Below are positions 9,870-23,257 of a stretch of DNA of 64,000 nucleotides, piece after piece (position 1 is the stretch's first letter; each line of letters begins with the position of its first letter). Below the pieces are notes generated by a model, which saw nothing but the letters and a program-made list of their open reading frames with translations, searched no databases and was not told the origin of the DNA. The translations under genes and the position numbers were made by a program. Source of the stretch: Artemia franciscana (taxonomy: Eukaryota; Arthropoda; Branchiopoda; Anostraca; Artemiidae); the NCBI RefSeq assembly GCF_032884065.1, contig NC_088868.1:31867195-31931194 (forward strand), in the 5' to 3' direction.

Positions 9870-11139
9870 ATACCTTACTTCGATATATGTTTTTCATGGA
9901 CGGAGTACTTTAATTGAAGCAGTCTTCCAATTGACATTTAAGGTCTATGACCTTTTGGCGTACCATTTTTAGTGAGCATCACCAATAAACAAGAAGGAGT
10001 AGAGAATCAGAGGGATTGTTCTGTGGTTTTGCACTAGGTTCAGGTATTTCAATAATATAGTTCCTTATGCTATCCTCCAACGCACCTTGAGGAGAAAGCG
10101 TGTCTCCCTAGTGTCTGCCTATACTTATAGACAGGTGTAGACAGCCGGATATCCTTCTTTTTCTTCTTTGCATTCTTATGAACACGCTTTCGCGTAATCT
10201 CGTCACCGGAATAATATTCCAGGCCCTGAGGTAGATTGTTGCTGCTGAGATGGTATTTTGGGTCCCGTATTACCAAGCAGAGATAAATTTCAAAGCGATA
10301 TCTAAAGCTTTTCCCCGTGGGAATGTGAAAGGGGGTTACCAAGAACTGCATTTTCAGACGTAAACTTTCGATGCTTTACCAGGGGATTCTTCAGGCCCAC
10401 TTAATTGTAATTCTGCGCAGGTAGGATTATCTTCAACCATGGAAAAAAGCTTCTCTTACTTTCAAAGTAATTTAACATTTTTCTTTTTATCTAATCCCCT
10501 CCCTCCCCCGAAATAATTTCTGTATACGTGACTTGTTCCGTCCATCCTCCTTATTTTGAGCTAAGTGCTTGTTGTTTTATTTAATTCTACTTAATATATG
10601 TTTAACATAGAAAGACTTCGGGAAAGACCTTGAACTTTACAATAAAGCCATGAGTTGAACAGTAACAATATGGTCTATTACACAAATATCACAGCAGTAC
10701 TCTTTTATGAAAAGTTTTGACAGTTTCTCAGTATTTTCCTTTCATTCAAACTGCTCCGTATTTACCGAACTTGCTACTGTAGCAAGTATGTACAGACATT
10801 CAAAAAATATGTATAGAAATTCAAAAAAAGTATAGAAGTAAAAGCCTATAAATCATTCCCTAATAAAACGTAGAAAGTGAGGAATAAACTGAGAAAAAGT
10901 CTTTCTTAATAAAACAGGTCTTGAGTGATAAAACAGGCCTTGAATAGGCTAGTTCTTATCATTCATTAACTTGGTTGGACCTGGAAAGAACCATCACATA
11001 ATAAAGTTTAAGACCGATTTAATCTTCGGAATTATTTATCAAGAGGTTTTGTAAAAATGATGAAATACCGATTGTTGAGCTAAAGCTTATGAGGGAGAGT
11101 GATTATATTCGGTCGCCGTATATTCATGATATAAATGAA
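9870..11139. other. Noncoding with one SINE copy
   Basis: Apart from the SINE at 10130-10285, I see only AT-rich unique-looking sequence. The 93-codon minus-strand frame at 10070-10351 lies across the SINE and is not a gene. Confidence 0.4.
10130..10285 (-). mobile_element. tRNA-derived SINE copy (minus strand)
   Basis: The reverse complement contains CTGCTTGGTAATACGGGACCC, cut here into CTTGGTAATACGGGACCC, as in the intact SINE at 6454-6596, followed by a CAGGGCCTGGAA segment and AGGATATCCGG. The exact ends are not clear and no target duplication was found. Confidence 0.6.
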
Positions 11140-12690
11140 AAGGGTCTGCAACTATTTTCTTGAAATGTCCACTTGACGACAAGCTCCCTGGATATTTGGA
11201 ATTAATTGAAAAATTTCTTCCTCTATATTACAGGATTATGTCAAACATTTTTAGTTCAAACCAGTCTCACTCACTGTATTCATTTCCAGGTTATGATCTT
11301 CGTGTTAAGAAGCAAGTGGTGATGGGTCGTCTTGGTGTTGGATCCCTTGTAAGGAATGGGTTGAATTATAATGAAAGAGATGATATTAGTAAATGGATGG
11401 AAGGTAAGGTTGAAGTTTTTTCAATTGAAGTTGAATTTGATGGGAGAAAAATTTGATGCAGATACCATTTTGATGCCGATAATTGTTCTTCTTTGTAATA
11501 AGGTGTTAAGGTCAGGGCAATGGCCAAGCGCTTGGAAGACATCATTGTTTATACCACTTTTTAAGAGAGGAAACCTGAAGGCTCATGAAAATTATCGTTT
11601 AATAGCACTTGTCCCTGCTTTAAGTAAGGTTTTGGAGAAAATATTAGATACCAGGCTTTCCAATTGGTTAAATAAAAATAATTTAATACATGAGGAACAA
11701 GGAGGTTTCAGGACAGGTTATGGGACGACAGATAGTGTGTTTATTTTAAAGGCATTAATAGATAAATATGGAAAGGATAAAACTTGTCTTTATGTGGGAT
11801 TTCTGGATCTCCATAAGGCTTTTGATAGTGTCGACAGAGAGTTATTGAAGGATGCCATGCTAAATATTGGCCTTCCCCATTCATTTGTTAGATTGATAGT
11901 GAGCATGTATACTTGTGTGAGTGGAATCATTCAAGTTGGTAATAGGTTTTCGAAGCTTTTTGATATTAAGCGGGGAGTAAAACAGGGCAGCACCCTTTCA
12001 CCTAAGTTGTTTATTATTTTTATTAATGATGTTGTTAATTTTCTAGAGAATAGATGGGCTCCGAAAGTTAGCCTAGGGACTCAAAAACTATCTCTCTTAT
12101 TATTTGCAGATGATATTGCTTTGGTGGCTAATAAACCGCAAGATCTACAGCCTCTTTTGAATCTCATAGAAGAATATTTGCATATAAAAAAGTTAAGGCT
12201 GAATACTGAAAAGAGCGAAGTTGTTATTTTTAAAAAAAGGAAGGTTGGGGACGATGAAAAATATACATTTTAAATTTAATAATAAGGAACTATTTATAAG
12301 TAAAAGAATAAAATATTTAGGCTTTATCTTATCGGAAAATGGAAGCCTAAGGAGTCATGTTGATGAAATAATTAAGAGAGGTAGGGTGGCCATGTCAGCT
12401 ATATTTAGAAACCCGACGATAATGGGGATCAAAAACCTAAAAATGCATAAAATAATATTTCACACAAAAATTTTACCCGTGATAGAATATGGAGCAGAGA
12501 TATGGGGTGGAGAAACGGTGCAGCAACTGGAGTCCCTTCAGCTCCAGTATTATAAAAGAGTGTTTGGTCTACATCAGACAACTCATTCACAGATTCTGAA
12601 AGGTGATATGGGCCTGTTTTCTTTAAAGTTACGTAGGTATATTTTAATGCTTAGATCCTGGCTGAAGTTAACTAAGAGTATTGAAGATAG

Positions 12691-12726
<36 letters not shown>

Positions 12727-13625
12727 TGTTCGATCAATATTTGATACGTTTTGATTGTAAGTGTTATCAGTTGTTTTTCTTTATATTATACTGTAGCGTA
12801 CTCCTCATTTTTTGAGGGAAATAAAGAAAATAAATAAATAAATAAATAATAGACTAGTAAGAGCGGCATATGAAGAGATGTTGAAATGTGGTTTAAAAAC
12901 CTCGTGGCCATCCCAAATTAAATCATTACTAGAAAAAGTAGGAATGCCTTATTTATGGAATAATGGTCTTTGCTCTCGTGATGTACCAACAAATTTAGAA
13001 AGCCAGGTACGATTTATATTAGAGTGTCAGGAAATTCAGTATTGGCAAGGGCTGGTTTTTGATTCTACAACCCTGCAACATTATAATCAGGCAAAACCTA
13101 GTTTTGGGGAGGAAGTTTATTTTAAATTTAACTTACCGGCTATGATTCTACGTCGTTGGATTCAGCTTAGGGCAAATTGTCTTCCAATCCAGAACAGGCA
13201 AAAAACGTTCGACAAAAATAAAATGATAGTTGGTCCTGATAGGCGGTATGTTTGTCCCCTTTGTAAAGATGATGATGAAGACTTGGATCATTTTCTCCGG
13301 AAATACCAGGTGCTCTTGGATTTACGGGAAATTTATTTGCATAGGGTAATTTGATACTTCCGGGTATTCTACAAAATAGTAACCCAACCACAATATTTCG
13401 AGTGGGAGTATATATAGATAAATCTTTAATAAGAAGAAAAAGTTTTATATGATTAATTTCTTTTGTAGTTAGATTAGGTACTTTTTGCGTTGAATTCTGT
13501 TTTTGTGCGTGTTCGTACTGTTGTTAATTTCCTTGCTTGTTTGTTATTTATTTATATTTTTGTGTATATGGCCCATGGGTTTTTGAAATACACTTATCTA
13601 TCTATCTATCTATCTATAAGCATAA
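11140..13625 (+). mobile_element. LINE 2: APE-type non-LTR retrotransposon, internally deleted and interrupted
   Basis: The start is a decayed endonuclease N-terminus (LQLFS*NV at about 11147; then FPGYDLRVKKQVVMGR and SLVRNGLNY to about 11450). From about 11455 a reverse transcriptase follows: SLFIPLFKRG, ENYRLIALVPALSKVLEK, EEQGGFRTGYGTTDS, FLDLHKAFDSVDRELL, GVKQGSTLSPKLF and the catalytic LLLFADDIALVA box (about 12104-12139). An extra T near 12270 shifts the frame; the thumb continues to about 12690 and, after a foreign insert, from 12849 to 13354. The C-terminus has a zinc-knuckle-like CPLCKDDDEDLDHFL whose final cysteine is lost. Most of the endonuclease is missing, so EN and RT are joined by an internal deletion. 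The 3' UTR ends in a (TATC)n tail at 13598-13618. Not functional. Confidence 0.88.
12691..12848 (+). mobile_element. Short insert with T run and (AAAT)n tail inside LINE 2
   Basis: A T run of about 33 bases, a short AT-rich body and a GGGAAATAAAGAAAATAAATA tail, shown here only in part, interrupt the LINE 2 frame between the codons for EDSL and NRLVRAAYEEM. Removing about 155 bp restores a continuous frame. The body and tetranucleotide tail look like the 3' UTR of another 5'-truncated LINE. No clear target duplication is visible. Confidence 0.75.
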
Positions 13626-13650
13626 GCATATAAGCATATAAGCATAAGCG
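13598..13650. repeat. (TATC)n tail and ATAAGCAT repeats
   Basis: TATC units at 13598-13618 terminate LINE 2, followed by repeats of AAGCATA before the next LINE begins. Confidence 0.85.
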
Positions 13651-13654
13651 GCGT

Positions 13655-15010
13655 ATAAGCCGCACAGTGCTCACCTGGAGGATTTTGTGGGAAGTATGAG
13701 TCAGCTGATTTCAAGGGTACCGTCTAGAGCTAGTCATATCGATATGGGTGATTTTAATTTTAACCTGCTGGTTTTGTCTAATCATAATGTTGATGTTTTA
13801 AATTTTATGATGTCAAATGATCTATACCAGCTTATGAGTGTACCCACGAGGAATAATGGACAGAGTGCAACCCTAATTGATACGTCGTTCTGCTGATTTG
13901 AAGCTTCGTTATGCTGATGTTTTGGACTTTACTGGTTCTGACCATCTTCCATTGGTGAGCGCTATGAGGTGTCAGTTGCCAAAGGAAAAGAAAATAAACG
14001 CAAAGTTAATGAAAAAAGAGAATCTTCAAAAGTTTGTGGAGGAAGTTAGTGTTATCATTTGGACCCCTAAGTTTTCTGAAAAAAGAATCCCCTCCGAGAG
14101 CACTTGATAATCTAATGTCTGATATTTACTCATTTATGATAGTGCATGTCCTATTAAGGTAATGAAAGTGAAGAAACAGGAGCCCCGTAAGCCATGGATA
14201 ACGTGTGAAATACTGGAAGAAAGAAAACTAAACATTGAGCTTTATCAAAGGTATCTAGATGACAAAACTGATTGTTCGTACGAATTGTTCAAAAAACAGC
14301 GCAAATTAATGAGTAAATTACATCGCAAAGCTATGGCCGAATATTATGATATAAATTTTTCAGATATTAAAGGAAATGTGAAAAAAACATAGAAAAATAT
14401 AAATGAAGTGACCTGTGGGAATGCTGAAATTGGAGGGAATTAAGTACAACTTGAAGGGTTCGTCCCTAATGATAAGTCATGAATTGCAAATAAGTCATGT
14501 AATCTTTTCTCTAATATTGTTATTAAAGTACAAAACATTGTAAAAAATAGATATCAACAGGTTCGAGAATACAGTATATGTGATAATAGATGTGAGAGTT
14601 TTGAATTGGCATTTGATTTGTGTACAAGTGATGAACTGCTTAAAATAATAAGATCTCTTAAATTAAATTCTGCGGGAGTGGACGGTTTATCTTTTCGGAC
14701 ATTTAAGGCAATAATGCATTACATTCTACCATGTCTGCTTTTTATTATAAGCCTGTAGCTTGAAAAGGGTATTTTGCCTGATCAAGTGAAAGTTGCAAAA
14801 GTGATACCACTTCATAAAGGTGACCCTAAAAAGTAAATTGAGAATTGGAGACCGATTTCGATCCTGCCATTGTTTTTGAAATGATTAGAAAAAATTATTT
14901 ATAAACTTCTATATTCCTACAGGCTAACGGTTTGCTGAGTGAGACCCATTTCGGATTTTGCAAAGGGCACTCGACGACGAATACTCTGTCAATTTTCAAA
15001 ATTGAAATTT
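13655..15010 (+). mobile_element. LINE 3: decayed endonuclease and reverse transcriptase
   Basis: A second APE-type LINE starts inside its endonuclease: IDMGDFNFNLL (about 13740), LMSVPTRNNGQSATLID, and after a frameshift SDHLPLVSAM (about 13940), the classic end of the EN domain. The linker KPWITCEILEERKLN (about 14190) follows. The RT N-terminus comes after stops: LNSAGVDGLSFRTFK (about 14663), AKVIPLHKGDPKK* and ENWRPISILP (about 14795-14870), ending near 15005. At least four in-frame stops and several shifts are present. The catalytic FADD region is absent. This copy is 5'-truncated and 3'-incomplete and lies directly behind LINE 2. Confidence 0.85.
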
Positions 15011-16015
15011 AATTTTTTGAAATACTAAAAATGTTTCCGTATTTTTTTTTACAATTTTGAAATTATCCTTGCAGTCAATAGTCCTTAGTGCAAATTAATC
15101 CATTATTTTATAGATAGATAATTCTTGGCGTACTAGTCTACCAGGATAAGCGTCCAATCTATTTGTTAATTGCAAGGGTTCTATGGATCTCAAAATCTTT
15201 TTTTTTTTAGAATTTAACTTTGTCATCCAGCCTGCGATCAATAAAAATAATTTTGCTTATTCAATGAGCCATTACAATTAATTGCAAAAATTGATCAAAA
15301 CAGGAGAGAAGCAAATTGATTGGGAATTCGAATTTACTTTCGGCTTTGAATATATGATTTGGTCCCATCCCATTCAGATTGAGAAAGTATTGCATAGATC
15401 ATAGACCAAACAGGCCTAAAATTGTTAATTCTCTATGCGTAATTTTACTATGATCCTATTTTTGAATCAGGTAGATTTTTTTAAGTCGTTTTTTTCTCTT
15501 CTTCTTCCATAATATCTGCTACTCAGTCTATTTCCTATTTTGGTCAGTATTTGAGTAACAGCAGTAATTTTCTAGCAGTTTCTAATTGAAAGAATAGGCT
15601 GTAGAATTCTGGACAAGTATATTGTAAAATTTCTAGAGTCAAAATGAACCGTAACTCACACGGTTCTGAGTGTTTTATCCCTAAGCTTTCAAAAACCATG
15701 CGCAGCAGGTCTTCGTTTCTTCCCATCTGTATCAAGGCTATTGGCATTTCTTTTTGACATTGATTTCAAAGATGCCTATTGAGAAGGGAAAGTTTAAAGT
15801 TTTCCCTTTCTTTGGGAGCATTTTTGTGTGTATCCTGGAAATAATTGTTATATTCCAATATTGAGCGTTGCCAGTTGATTTAGAATTGAAAATTTTTATT
15901 TAATTTGAAAAATGAAGAATTTTAAGAAACTACGATTAGAATGCTAATCTTGCAGTATAGAAGAAAAAAAGAATATTGACTTGTGGATCCAAAATTTTTA
16001 CATAGCTTTTTTTAG
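15011..16015. other. Noncoding; one open frame of unclear status
   Basis: AT-rich. On the minus strand at 15544-15747 a 67-codon frame (NEDLLRMVFESLGIK, ILTLEILQYTCPEFYSLFFQ) looks protein-like. A fair splice acceptor lies upstream, but it leads into another frame, so I do not call a gene. Confidence 0.35.
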
Positions 16016-16317
16016 GGTATGCAACAATACAGGAAAGCTTCAACAGCATATTAATGTGTCATCCAGCTAGATGCAAATGCCAGTGAGGCTGTTGAAGGTT
16101 ATCGTCAGTGTGTCATGGCAGCCAGTAGCAATCCCGAAGAGGTTAGGAAAAATGCCAAGACCGATCCGAAGATTTAGCACATTGTCCATGACCCCATGAG
16201 TGGGATACTTGAGCAGATGCAAAGTGACCCGAAAGCATTGATGGATCACTTGAAAAATCCGAAGTGGCAACAACAATTAATAAGCTTTTAGAAAGTGGAT
16301 TAATTTCAATTCAGTGA
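16016..16317 (+). pseudogene. STIP1: STIP1/Hop last-exon pseudogene
   Basis: The translation matches the end of the Hsp70-Hsp90 organising co-chaperone STIP1: the last TPR helix (MQQYRKASTAY), then QLDANASEAVEGYRQCVMAA, NPEEVRKNAKTDPKI, the DP2/STI1 segment HDPMSGILEQMQSDPKALMD and, in another frame, INKLLESGLISIQ ending at TGA 16315-16317. Breaks: TAA at 16052-16054, TAG at 16175-16177 (a glutamine position in the family) and a one-base deletion just before 16261. A pyrimidine-rich stretch and AG at 16014-16015 precede the homology, so an intron boundary seems preserved; this suggests a duplicated gene fragment and not a retrocopy. No poly(A) tail follows. No other STIP1 exon was found nearby. 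Confidence 0.85.
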
Positions 16318-16539
16318 ACTTGTTCAGTTTATGATCTTTTTTTGTGTAATTTTTTTTGTATTACTCCATAATGTAAGCCTCATATCCTTGGAAATCGTTT
16401 CCAGGACTACTTGCATTGGCAACTATGTTTTCGTGTTCACTTCCACCCTAGTAATTAGGTTACTACTTATAAAGCTTGAAAGACAATGCAAAAAATAACC
16501 CGAACTTAGAAAAGAAATCAAATGCGGCTGAAACTGTGG

Positions 16540-16920
16540 CTTAAATCTTGGGAGCTGCCTTGCTGGGGTCTTTAGTCCTAGAGAAGCAGGTCGTTACCCA
16601 GACCAATTTTTTTTAAAGGCAATTATGCAAACGTTTCTCAACACATAAGCCTTACACGTAGAGAGGGGTGAAGTTATGAATTAAAAAAGCTTGGATATTT
16701 GACTTAAAGACATTTGACTGAACAAAAAGGCTTGACATTTGACTTAAAATCTGGCTTAAATCTTGGGGACTGCCTTCCCAAGGTTCATGGTTAAAGAAGA
16801 TCGGGCTCTTTCCTGATTTTATTTTTATTTAAGGCAAGTATGCACTGGCATTTCCTCACAAAATACTTCTGCGTAGAGAAGGGACAAAGTTAGGTATTAA
16901 AAAGGCATCTTAAGTCATAA
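16540..16920 (+). repeat. Tandem duplication, ~210-bp period
   Basis: GGCTTAAATCTTGGG(G)A at about 16540 and again at about 16752 start two similar blocks. Each contains CTGCCTT, GAAGA/AGAAGC, AGGCAA(T/G)TATGCA and CGTAGAGA(A/G)GGG. No coding potential. Confidence 0.65.
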
Positions 16921-17559
16921 TTTGTATGTTTCATTGACATGGCACTGTGATTTGGTCAGCTCGTGAATACCTCATCTTTCAGAGTTTTATTCTTTTCTAT
17001 ACAGCTGATAATATACAAGTTATGTGCCACTATTACTGACAGCTAATAGCAGTAGCACGGCACCTGAGGTCAACATAACAGCGCAACCTACTGCTTGACT
17101 CCAATCTATTCAAAGCTTAACTCTGTACTCCCTCACTTAAAGTTCTTGTTCCCTTGGGTATCCTTTCTTATGGCCTCTTAAAATTCCCACTCCATTCTAG
17201 GACGTCCAACTTTTCCATTGGCCCAAGATGAGTCGTGAAAAACCATAAGTTATGTCAATCTCTTACAGCTTTATATTAACTCGGGACTCTAGATGGTGAT
17301 ATTTTCTTTTACCATCAATGACTGCTTCCCATATATAAGGGGCACTGAAGAAGTACAGGAATTTTTTATATAAAAAATATTTTGTATAAAATCTGGATGT
17401 AACCTTGATAGTAGTTATGTCGAAAAATGATTATAGAAAACTAGCTGTAATAGAAAAATTACTTAGAGATATGAAAAATTTTGTGTGTTTGAATGCCCCT
17501 GTACCCTAATGCCCCTACATCGACCCCGCTAGTCTTTGACTTTAACAAGGCCTTAGATT

Positions 17560-17745
17560 AATAAGGATAAAGATTCTCCAGAGTCAATTCTGGCACATAG
17601 GCTGTCGAATCAATATTTTAGTCGATGACTCTTTTTCACAGAGAGAGGTAGCAAGCTTGTCACCCAACCTCGCTGCGGCGGGGATCAAATCCCGGGCCAC
17701 GTACTGCCAAGCAGAACATCGGATATGAGAAAAGGATGTACGAGC
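17560..17745 (-). mobile_element. tRNA-derived SINE-like copy (minus strand)
   Basis: The reverse complement reads CTGCTTGGCAGTACGTGGCC then GGGATTTGATCCCCGCC, resembling a tRNA T-arm/B box and the SINE core at 6490-6520. The extension to 17560 is approximate. Confidence 0.55.
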
Positions 17746-18530
17746 AGTTCGGAATTAAACCTGAGCAAGTTCAGCTACCTTTTTTAGGGGTATAGCGGCC
17801 ATTTTTATATTAGAAGAACCCAACAGCAACTAGGGGAGAGGGTTATTAGAACATAAGTGTTCAGTAGACAAGGCCATGAGGCTACGCCAAAGACCTGAGA
17901 TTTTTTATTCCGTCTTGGCTCAACATTTGTGCGATAGTCTACACAATTTCATCTTATTTGATAGCACCTTCTTTATTGCCCCGTTAAAGGTCTCATGCAA
18001 GTTTTCAGGGAAGCAGTTGAGATAAAAAGCACATACACCAAAAGGTAGCTCTTAATAAAGACACGGGAGAAACTTCTCTAAGTCCCATTAATGACTAAAT
18101 TATTGATTCTGATCGTTTTCACGTTAATCCACAAATTTTAATGCACAATGGAATAAAATATCTGATAATAATCTACCTGGATAGCGATTAGCCTTTAAGA
18201 GTGCTGTATGTAAGATGAAATTGTGAAATGTCATTTAGACTTGTGCTTTTTATTCAGTTACCGTTTCACCATTACTGAGAAAGGGTCATCATATTTTAGT
18301 TTTGTGTTTTGTTTTAAGGTTTTTTTATATATATTTTTATCAGTTTATTCTCCACTGAGGACGGTCAAGCAGAGGTCTTAACCGAAACATTTGCATAATT
18401 TTCAATTTTTTCAATAGCTGTTTATTATCCTCGTTCTTCTTTTCTTTCCGATTTTGTGTTTTGTCATGATTAGCCAGTGTGGTCTCAGAAATTATTTAAT
18501 TCCCTCAGTGTATAGCTTCCCCTGACAAGC
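17746..18530. other. Noncoding, no gene seen
   Basis: AT-rich. 18352-18402 contains CACTGAGGACGGTC and CTTAACCGAAACATTTG, a motif pair seen near the ends of some retroelements and superficially like a hammerhead core (see findings). Confidence 0.35.
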
Positions 18531-18985
18531 TCACTCCCTGGAAACTTCTCCTCCATGGAAAATTCCCAGCAGAAAATTTGAGCAGAAATGGGGGGCCTAG
18601 TTGCCCCCCATTTTTTGGTCACTTAAAAAGGGCACTAGAACTTTCAGTTTCCATTTGAATGAGCTCCCTATCGATATTCTAGGACCACTAGGTCGATAAT
18701 ATCACCCCTGGGGAAAAAAAAAACAGAGAAAAAAAAACAAATAAACGTGCATCCGTGATCTTTCTCCAAGCAAAAATTACAAAATCCCATATTTTTGCAG
18801 ATGGGAGCTTAAAACCTAATCAGAAGGGTTCTCTGATACGCTGAATCTGATGGTGTGATTTCCATTAAGATCCCTTGAGTTTTAAGGGGTGTTTCCCCTT
18901 TTTTCAAAAATCAGAAACATTTTCTCAGGCTCTTAACTTTGGCTAGGTAAGACTAAACTTAATGAAATTTATATATTTGAAATTA
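18531..18985 (+). repeat. Dispersed repeat family B, partial copy
   Basis: Shares with 8722-9869 and 42520-43482 the segments CCATGGAAAATTCCC, GGGCACTAGAACTTT, AAACGTGCATCCGTGATCTTT, TTTTCTCAGGCTCnTAACTTT and TAAACTTAATGAAA. It lacks the inverted-arm end and the terminal hairpin. Confidence 0.75.
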
Positions 18986-20500
18986 ATATACCAATTGTCC
19001 AAATCCAATAAAAGTCGCAAGAATACGATAAAATTTTTTCGCAACCAAAATACGGAAAATGAAGAAAAACGGGTTTAAGAAAAACAGAAATGGCAAAAAC
19101 GATAAGAAATAAAATGGAACAGAAAAAAAAAACGGTAATGAAAAACCCGCTACCTGTTTTCTGTTTTCTCCGTTTCCTAAAAAAAAAAACTGAACAGAAA
19201 ATGGTAGAATAAAAAACAGAAACAGAAATGGAAACGGTGCCGATCCCTAAAAAATATTGCTACTAGCATTAAGGGGGATGACAGGAATTAGTCAAATTAC
19301 TTTTTATATGTAGCAGGTAATTTCTATATATTCAAAATCAAATCGATGATGTTGCCTAACATACATTAAAGAATTTTGTTTCAATTTTTTTATTTATTTT
19401 ATCGTTTTGGCGTTTTTAAACTTTCTTTTTCTTTCTATTTTACTTCCGACAAAAAGAAAGATACTTATCAATGAAATAGCTTAAGAGCATATACAAAATA
19501 GTTAAAACTTATGTAGAAGAATCACTTTACTTTAACTATAGAAGTTGCTTGAAGTTGTGTGCAACAGAAACCGTTGTAAAGCAACTACTGGCTTATTAAG
19601 TTAGTTAGGTTACAATTCCATAAGTTTCAATCGTGTTCATTGTTCTTTCATCTAACAGTACAGTCTAACAGTACTTTACGAGTTACTAACAGTTACTAAC
19701 AAGTACTAACAGTACTTTCAGTCTAACAGTACTTTCAATATTTTTCAAACTGATATTAACAGCAATGATGATAAAGATTCCCAGTTATATTTCACTAAAG
19801 ATGATTCATTAGCTATCTTCGGTAAATTTTACTAAAAGGTAATTCTAAAGATGCTTTTCTGTTGTTTCAGCTACTATGAATCATGAGCTGGTACAAAAAA
19901 TAGTTGCTTTTCCGTAATTTTTAGTCTTTTTTTTTTAACCTGGAATGCAGCCTTTGGAAAACTCAATTTTTTGACATATAATTATTTTTCTTCTTCTTGT
20001 TTAGATTGTTAGATTATTTCTCATAAATTCATCACCGGAATCAGATTTCGGGCCTTGCAGCGGGAAGCTACTGCTGAGTTCGAACTTCGCGTTCTGTATT
20101 ACCAAGCAGGGATCAATCTCACTTCGACAAAACTGGATATCTAACATAATTCACGAAGAAGGAGGTGGAAGGGGCAAAATACATTTCAAAACCTATGGGG
20201 AAGGGTAATTTTGTTGTTTTATCAAATTTTCTCATGAAAGCACCAAAAAGGCATTTTCAATGCAAGAACCGCAAAAAAAGATTTTTTTCTAAATCTAGGG
20301 GGAGGGGTAAGAAATGTAGAGGAAAATGTCCCCACCCCTGACCAAATTATACTAATGTCTCTATATGGGAAATTTAAATATAATTGTATCTTTTTCTACC
20401 AAAGCCTGAAAGTTACATTCAATTTCAATTATAAGTTAGAATTTAGGGAATATTGATTTATAATTAATAATGTATAGCCATCTGCTTGAATTCAGATACA
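18986..20500. other. Noncoding; short repeats and one SINE copy
   Basis: 19020-19250 is rich in AAACAGAAA(T/A)GG-like words. 19665-19740 has imperfect repeats of TCTAACAGTACTTT. 20030-20130 is a SINE copy. No gene found. Confidence 0.4.
20030..20130 (-). mobile_element. tRNA-derived SINE copy (minus strand)
   Basis: The reverse complement has CCTGCTTGGTAATACAGAAC then AAGTTCGAACTCAGCAG, which resembles the B box, then GGCCCGAAATCTGATTCCGG, comparable to the copy at 10130-10285. Confidence 0.6.
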
Positions 20501-20504
20501 TTTT

Positions 20505-21385
20505 TTTTAAACAAATTCCTTAAACTAAGATACCTAGATTGAAGCTACACTGAATAAGTGCAGCTATATCTGTTTTTGTTATTCTAATAAAGATGTTGGC
20601 AGCTATTTTTGCCAGAAAACGAATTATCCGTGAACCAACAAAAATTACCGTCTAGGGCTAAACGGAAGGCAGGTCGTCCTCGTCTGGGGTGGGAAGATGT
20701 CATAAAGAAAGATTTAAAGGAAATGAGAACTTCTTGGGAGGTAGTAAAGGGGGAGCTTTGAATAGAATGGGTTGGAGGAGGAGCGTGCGTGGCTGTGTTG
20801 CCTTCAGGCGGCTTCGTGCTGTGGTGAGTTGTTAGTAGTATTAGTATTAACAGGAAATAAAACCAAATAATTTACCCAATATTCGTCATTTCTTTTGGTA
20901 AGTGTCAGTAGTATCAATTACTAACATTTCAGTTGTGGTAATTCAAAAGTCATGATGTTCCATGGTTTTATAAAAGATCGAAAAACGAAGTATATTTCAG
21001 GATTTTATAACAACTTCCTTGAACTAAGATATCTATATTGAAGCAAAGCTGAATAAGTGGTATATGTTTTTGTTATTCTAACAAAGCTGTAAGCAGTTAT
21101 TTGGCCAGAAATCCAATCTCCGTGAACCAACTAATTTACCAAATATTTACCAGATATAATTTACCAACTAATTTAATAATTTACCAAATGTATAAATTGA
21201 AGTTTATGTTGGTATGAGAAGAATCGGTGCTGGTCGAGGTCAGATTACTGGCTATCCAGATATTATTTTGCCAGAAAACCAATCTCCATGAACCAACTAA
21301 TTTACCAAATATTCGTCATTCTTTTTGGTAAATGTTGGTATTATCAATTAAAAAGATCGAAAAAAAGTATATTCTAGGAATTTTG
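20505..21385 (+). repeat. Three related blocks, first one interrupted by a LINE tail
   Basis: GTTTTTGTTATTCTAA, TTGCCAGAAAnCnAATnTCC and GTGAACCAAC are followed by AATTTACCnAATATTCGTCAT and GGTAA(G/A)TGT(C/T)(A/G)GTA. The blocks lie at about 20505-20640 plus 20866-20990, 20995-21190 and 21231-21380. The first is split by the LINE 3' end at 20641-20866. Confidence 0.65.
20641..20866 (+). mobile_element. LINE 3' end (RPxLGW family) with TAG tail, copy 2
   Basis: Encodes, with frameshifts, KAGRPRLGWEDVIKKDLKEM and TSWE, then a region matching GWRRSV and LRRL in other frames, and ends in GTTAGTAGTATTAGTATTA. It is inserted in the first of three related blocks; the unoccupied sequence is seen at 21110-21150. 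Confidence 0.7.
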
Positions 21386-21481
21386 AATCATTTACTAGCA
21401 TAAATTTTTACAAAAAAGTCTTCACAAAACAACCATACGGTAGCGCCTTTCCCCGATGTTTTCAGCCAGTCGGTAAAATAG

Positions 21482-23257
<1,776 letters not shown>

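Noticed and set aside
9712-9972. 86-codon plus-strand frame
   Set aside because: It is the end of dispersed repeat family B; the same segment is closed by stops in the other copies.
15544-15747. Minus-strand frame NEDLLRMVFESLGIK... as a possible exon
   Set aside because: It looks protein-like, but the good acceptor upstream is in another frame and no partner exon was found. Not enough for a gene call.
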